DNA from: Armatimonadota bacterium
GTDB taxonomy: Bacteria > Armatimonadota > Fimbriimonadia > Fimbriimonadales > Fimbriimonadaceae
Direction of reading: 5' to 3'
Assembly: GCA_016125185.1 (NCBI GenBank)
Contig: WGMG01000002.1
Location: 124,001 to 188,000, forward strand
DNA length: 64,000 nt
Position numbers and translations under genes: made by a program. Each line of letters begins with the position of its first letter. Within the stretch, counting starts at the first letter, position 1. This document shows, in pieces, positions 61,208 through 64,000 of this stretch. The notes beneath the pieces are model-generated. The model had not been told where the DNA came from. It was given only the letters and a program-made list of their open reading frames with translations, and ran no database searches.

Positions 61208-61342
61208 AGCGGCATCAACGACGATTTCTCGGCAAGGTTCGCTGAACGTGTCGGTCAAAGGTATGACAGGCTAAAGTCCGACTTGCTAGACCACCCAATT
61301 CCGACAAAAATTTGATCAAGGCCAGAGAGCCAGAAAAGGAAA

Positions 61343-62227
61343 ATGAGACATCTTGACAACAACCACTCGAACGAACACACGAACCGCCCGTTAGTGATCG
61401 GGATTGCTGGTGGATCGGGATCCGGCAAGACGCATCTGGCCTACGAAATCATGGAGCGAGTCGGAGAAGAAAACGTCCTCGTGCTGAGCATGGACCAATA
61501 CTTCTGGAGCACCGACGACCCGACCGCCGACGCGTCGCTGATCAACTTCGACCACCCGCAGCACCTTGACTTCCAGCTTCTCATCAAGCACATCCGCCTC
61601 TTGCAGGAAGGTAAGAACATCTTCGCACCGGGCTACGACTTCCGCAACATGACCCGCATCTGGGCCACGGAGCCAACCAAGCCGAAGCCGATCATCATCG
61701 TCGAAGGTCTTTTCGTCCTCGCCCAACCAGTCGTCTCGATGTGCGACCTCGCCGTCTTCCTCGACGTCGCCTCCGATGAGCGTTTGCTTGGCCGCATCCT
61801 TCGAGATACTCGAGAGCGTAGCGTGACCACCGAACAGGTCATCGACCGCTATCAGCGATACGTTCGACCCAGCTACGAGATCTTCGTCAACCCCACCAAG
61901 CAGAACGCCGACATGGTCGTAGACTTCACCTTCCGACGCAACATGTTCGCTTCGATGCTATCGCACATGCTGAGCGACTACCTCAGCAAGGCGATCACGG
62001 CAGAAGACCTGATCTACACGCTGCGCGGCGACCGAGCCCTGCTCGGAATTGGCAAGGAAGAACCCTATATGCCGCTGACGACCAATATCGAGGTTCTCTC
62101 CAAGGCTTACCCCGAGAAGGTCTGGCCGGTCGAAACAAGTCGGAATCACCTCTCTTCGCCCGCGTTCACGGAGTATCGAGGCATTCCCACGACCGCGACA
62201 GAACCCAATTCTGCTGTCGCAGTTTGA
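61343..62227 (+). CDS. Uridine kinase/phosphoribulokinase-family P-loop kinase
   Basis: A 294-aa protein with the P-loop GIAGGSGSGKTHLA at residues 20-33, then SMDQYFW, DFDHPQHLDF-like (FDHPQHLDFQLL), APGYDFRNMTRIW and IIIVEGLFVLAQPVVSMCDLAVFLDV, which fit uridine kinase. ERSVTTEQVIDRYQRYVRPSYEIFVNPTKQNADMVVD matches the family's C-terminal region. It is longer than classical Udk (about 210 aa), with an extra 70-residue tail. AAAGGA before the ATG supports the start; a strong terminator follows. Confidence 0.85.
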   Translation: MRHLDNNHSNEHTNRPLVIGIAGGSGSGKTHLAYEIMERVGEENVLVLSMDQYFWSTDDPTADASLINFDHPQHLDFQLLIKHIRLLQEGKNIFAPGYDFRNMTRIWATEPTKPKPIIIVEGLFVLAQPVVSMCDLAVFLDVASDERLLGRILRDTRERSVTTEQVIDRYQRYVRPSYEIFVNPTKQNADMVVDFTFRRNMFASMLSHMLSDYLSKAITAEDLIYTLRGDRALLGIGKEEPYMPLTTNIEVLSKAYPEKVWPVETSRNHLSSPAFTEYRGIPTTATEPNSAVAV

Positions 62228-62246
62228 TCCTCGGGGGGTTAAATTG

Positions 62247-62273
62247 GGTCCACGGCGCTGTGGACCCTTTTTT
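62247..62273 (+). terminator. Rho-independent terminator after the uridine kinase gene
   Basis: GGGTCCAC and GTGGACCC form a stem around GGCGCT, followed by T6. Confidence 0.92.
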
Positions 62274-62388
62274 CATGTTTGGACCTCGAATCTTGAACTT
62301 CGCTCGCCTCGTTGAACATGAATTTGAACCTAATTCGACTTTTTTCTGGCGAATTTGTGGGTAGGCGAACAGATTTGTTTTCCTTTCG

Positions 62389-62394
62389 TATAAT
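62389..62394 (+). promoter_or_regulatory. -10 box TATAAT before the 62404 gene
   Basis: GTATAAT ends 6 nt before a GTG (62401) and 9 nt before an ATG (62404). No ribosome-binding site is visible. Confidence 0.45.
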
Positions 62395-62403
62395 GGGGTT
62401 GTG

Positions 62404-62799
62404 ATGCGCTTGGACGGAAACCGGCGATGGATAAGGCTCGCGATTTTGGTCGTGGTCGTCGCCATTTCGGGCTTCACCAGCATCCAAATTCGGATGGCAG
62501 TGGCAGTTGGCGTTCTCGGCGGACTGTCCGTTTCTTGGCTGGATCGCGACCGTCCTTCGCTGAGCGATCTGCTCCAGGGCCGCGAGCTCTCGGACCGAGA
62601 GCAATTGGCGTTGCGGCGAGTGATGACTTACCAGCGGATCGGTCTTCTGCTCGTCGGCGTCGTCTTTGCGACGTTGCTATGGTTGACGAAGGATTCGCCG
62701 ATGTTCCCGATGTTCATCGGGATGGCCGCGTTCTCGATGTCCGAGGGTGCGGTTTCCGTAACCAGATCGGTTTTGGACAGCCACACCCACGCACACTAA
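62404..62799 (+). CDS. Small membrane protein, unknown
   Basis: A 131-aa protein with about four hydrophobic segments (LAILVVVVAISGFTSI, MAVAVGVLGGLSVSWL, IGLLLVGVVFATLLWL, MFPMFIGMAAFSMSEG), a charged loop (DRDRPSLSDLLQGRELSDREQ) and a His-rich C-terminus (DSHTHAH). The GTG at 62401 is an alternative start. No family is recognised. It stands alone after the kinase terminator. Confidence 0.65.
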   Translation: MRLDGNRRWIRLAILVVVVAISGFTSIQIRMAVAVGVLGGLSVSWLDRDRPSLSDLLQGRELSDREQLALRRVMTYQRIGLLLVGVVFATLLWLTKDSPMFPMFIGMAAFSMSEGAVSVTRSVLDSHTHAH

Positions 62800-62805
62800 C
62801 ATCAT

Positions 62806-62925
62806 TCCTTTGAAATGATTCCTGCGGGGCGCGTCGGCTCGAACGGATCGAAAATTCAACCCTGGACCACCGACTCCTAATCCGGCGGGCCACCGACGTA
62901 CGGGCATCCTGCCCCGCCCCTACGG
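62806..62925. other. GC-rich intergenic segment with inverted repeats (62800-63073 gap)
   Basis: ATCATT and AATGAT form a small hairpin just after the 62404 gene. GGGGCG near 62826 can pair with CGCCCC near 62916, and a 62874-62892 stretch looks like an anticodon arm, but no T-arm is present. It may be a repeat element. Nothing else was seen in the 274-nt gap except the promoter at 62992-63020. Confidence 0.35.
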
Positions 62926-62991
62926 TTCCGACGCCCATAGGCAAGTTGAGCTTCGCCAAAATTTCAACGCTTTTGTCGCGCTTGGTCATCA

Positions 62992-63020
62992 TTGACACTT
63001 TTTTTGTTCAGGTTTAAGAT
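62992..63020 (+). promoter_or_regulatory. Sigma-70-type promoter
   Basis: TTGACA at 62992-62997, a 17-nt spacer and TAAGAT at 63015-63020. It is about 55 nt upstream of the GTG at 63074 and would drive that gene. Confidence 0.6.
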
Positions 63021-63073
63021 GGACATGAACGGCCTATGGGGTTGGCTCCGTACTTATAGGCGGGGGTTGACAC

Positions 63074-63343
63074 GTGCAAGTCATCGACAATTGGGCCATC
63101 GTGAGCGGAGAGGTGCGCGAAGTGCGCGCCGCGGCAGATCATACGACGTTAGTCGTCTACGTTTCGAGCGCAGAAGACTTCGAGGACTTCCCAAATCTGT
63201 TTAACTGGGCTAAAAACAACCTGCTGACCGTCGAGTTACCAGCGGACGCCCACGCGCCCAATATCGGTGCTCATATCTCTTGGCGATTGCGAATCGTGGA
63301 ACCCGGCAGTTCGGAACCCCATCCTTCGTCGCTGGCCGTCTAA
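63074..63343 (+). CDS. Small hypothetical protein
   Basis: An 89-aa soluble protein from a GTG at 63074, with GGCGGGGG upstream (63060-63067) and a good promoter before it. It begins MQVIDNWAIVSGEVREVRAA and looks beta-rich (TTLVVYVSSAEDFEDFP, AHISWRLRIVEPG). It is acidic in its middle. No family is recognised. The partial gene at 63385 follows in the same direction. Confidence 0.6.
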   Translation: MQVIDNWAIVSGEVREVRAAADHTTLVVYVSSAEDFEDFPNLFNWAKNNLLTVELPADAHAPNIGAHISWRLRIVEPGSSEPHPSSLAV

Positions 63344-63384
63344 GAACCCGCCAATCCGGGCAAAAAAGCGGATAACCTATTAGG

Positions 63385-64000
63385 GTGTTCGCTTTCTTGT
63401 TCGCCGCCGCTCTTCAGAGCCCCGACCTGACCCTTTCCCGTGGAGCGGAACTGACGGGACCATTCGCAGGGGTTCAGCAGCGCTATTGGGATGTGTCAGA
63501 GGCCGAAATCGACGGCAGCGCGCCAGAAAGCTCGATTCCGAATCTATTCGCACTCACGGGAAGCGCCCAACGGAAGGTGCTGTTGCGTTTCGGAAGCCTC
63601 GACTTGGCGACGATTCGCAACAGCAAGATTGTGGATGGCACGCTGGTGCTTGGCATCGTCGACAAGGACCATGCACACCTGAAAGCCGTCAAAGTGGTGA
63701 AGCGGCCGTGGATGACCCCAGGAGTGAACGTGCTGGTCTCTCAGATTCGCCAGCCCGAACCGCAAAAGACGAAGGACGGCAAGATCATCACGCCGTTTGC
63801 ACCGGGCGTGAACTGGACCAAAGCTGGAGGCGACACGGCAAATTGGCAGTCTCCCGGAGCTTCGGCGACGAGCGATGCTGAGGCCGTCGACGCCAAGATC
63901 GATATCGTCGGCGACACGATTCGAGTCTCAAATCTTGGCCCAACGCTTCAATACTGGAAGACGCACGAGGGTGACAATTTCGGTTTCCTCTTGGAGTTTT
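63385..64000 (+). CDS. Exported protein, 3' end beyond the right edge (DNRLRE-like)
   Basis: From a GTG at 63385 the frame is open to the window edge (about 205 residues). It begins MFAFLFAAALQS, a short signal-like segment without basic residues, then DLTLSRGAELTGPFAG. Segments such as KVLLRFGSLDLATIRNSKIV and GTLVLGIVDKD resemble DNRLRE-type surface domains (LRFDLSSIP, a TL-x-L strand). This is a weak resemblance. The rest of the gene lies outside the window, so the final length and function are unknown. Confidence 0.6.
   Translation, partial: MFAFLFAAALQSPDLTLSRGAELTGPFAGVQQRYWDVSEAEIDGSAPESSIPNLFALTGSAQRKVLLRFGSLDLATIRNSKIVDGTLVLGIVDKDHAHLKAVKVVKRPWMTPGVNVLVSQIRQPEPQKTKDGKIITPFAPGVNWTKAGGDTANWQSPGASATSDAEAVDAKIDIVGDTIRVSNLGPTLQYWKTHEGDNFGFLLEF

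Noticed and set aside
62860-62895. tRNA-Arg(CCT)-like anticodon arm, loop CTCCTAA with a partly paired stem
   Set aside because: One of five stem pairs is mismatched, and no T-arm (TTCGA-type loop) or proper D-arm can be fitted at the right distances on either strand.
63001-63204. An alternative 70-aa frame (from 62992) after the sigma-70-type promoter
   Set aside because: It starts inside the promoter itself and is Arg-rich without conservation signs; the 63074 frame has better coding character.

Overview
The window looks like a chromosome segment of a GC-rich (high-fifties percent by eye) free-living bacterium, most likely Armatimonadota, class Fimbriimonadia. Evidence for this is indirect: two pseudopilins with the [20 protein letters not shown] / FPVFAQAK signature, a PEP-CTERM protein, many secreted beta-propeller and glycan-active enzymes, a DUF5916-type protein, and frequent GTG/TTG starts. 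No rRNA, tRNA, phage, transposase or CRISPR array was seen.

Layout. 1-2.4 kb: a gene running off the left edge, a PEP-CTERM protein and threonine dehydrogenase, the last two convergent on a shared terminator. 2.4-7.6 kb: a co-directional cluster of TPR protein, a membrane protein, an HTTM-domain membrane protein and RecN. 7.6-12.7 kb: a large beta-propeller-like protein inserted next to an OmpR-type response regulator, with a stray copy of the regulator's 3' tail on its far side, then a KOW protein and a ferredoxin-NADP reductase-like enzyme. 13-19 kb: sulfur handling (SufE, rhodanese), a DUF5916 outer-membrane-type protein and an ECF sigma/anti-sigma pair. 19-25.6 kb: 2-oxoacid dehydrogenase E1 alpha and beta, an SDR, a VOC protein, a solute-binding protein without a signal peptide and a Gfo/Idh/MocA oxidoreductase. 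26-33 kb: cell-envelope functions, including a DprE1-DprE2-UbiA operon that matches the decaprenylphosphoryl-arabinose pathway of mycobacteria. 33.2 kb: a clear TPP riboswitch whose downstream gene is a pseudopilin rather than a thiamine gene. 36-61 kb: a glycan-degradation region (GH38, GH74, GH31, DUF5695-like, SASA esterase, two-domain SGNH, GH29 and others) with a LacI regulator and repeated operators. 61-64 kb: uridine kinase-like protein, small proteins and a gene running off the right edge.

How it fits together. GH74 (endo-xyloglucanase-like) plus GH31 of the YicI alpha-xylosidase type form a translationally coupled pair facing the LacI gene across a tandem operator, and the same operator core occurs upstream of the SASA esterase. 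This suggests a hemicellulose (xyloglucan-like) regulon, with GH29 fucosidase and GH38 mannosidase as further side-chain enzymes. Many genes are coupled by 4-nt ATGA overlaps, three convergent pairs overlap through their stop codons, and a recurrent GTANANT-like -10 box lies about 10-12 nt before several start codons, suggesting many leaderless or near-leaderless transcripts.

All functional calls come from reading motifs by eye; no database search was run.
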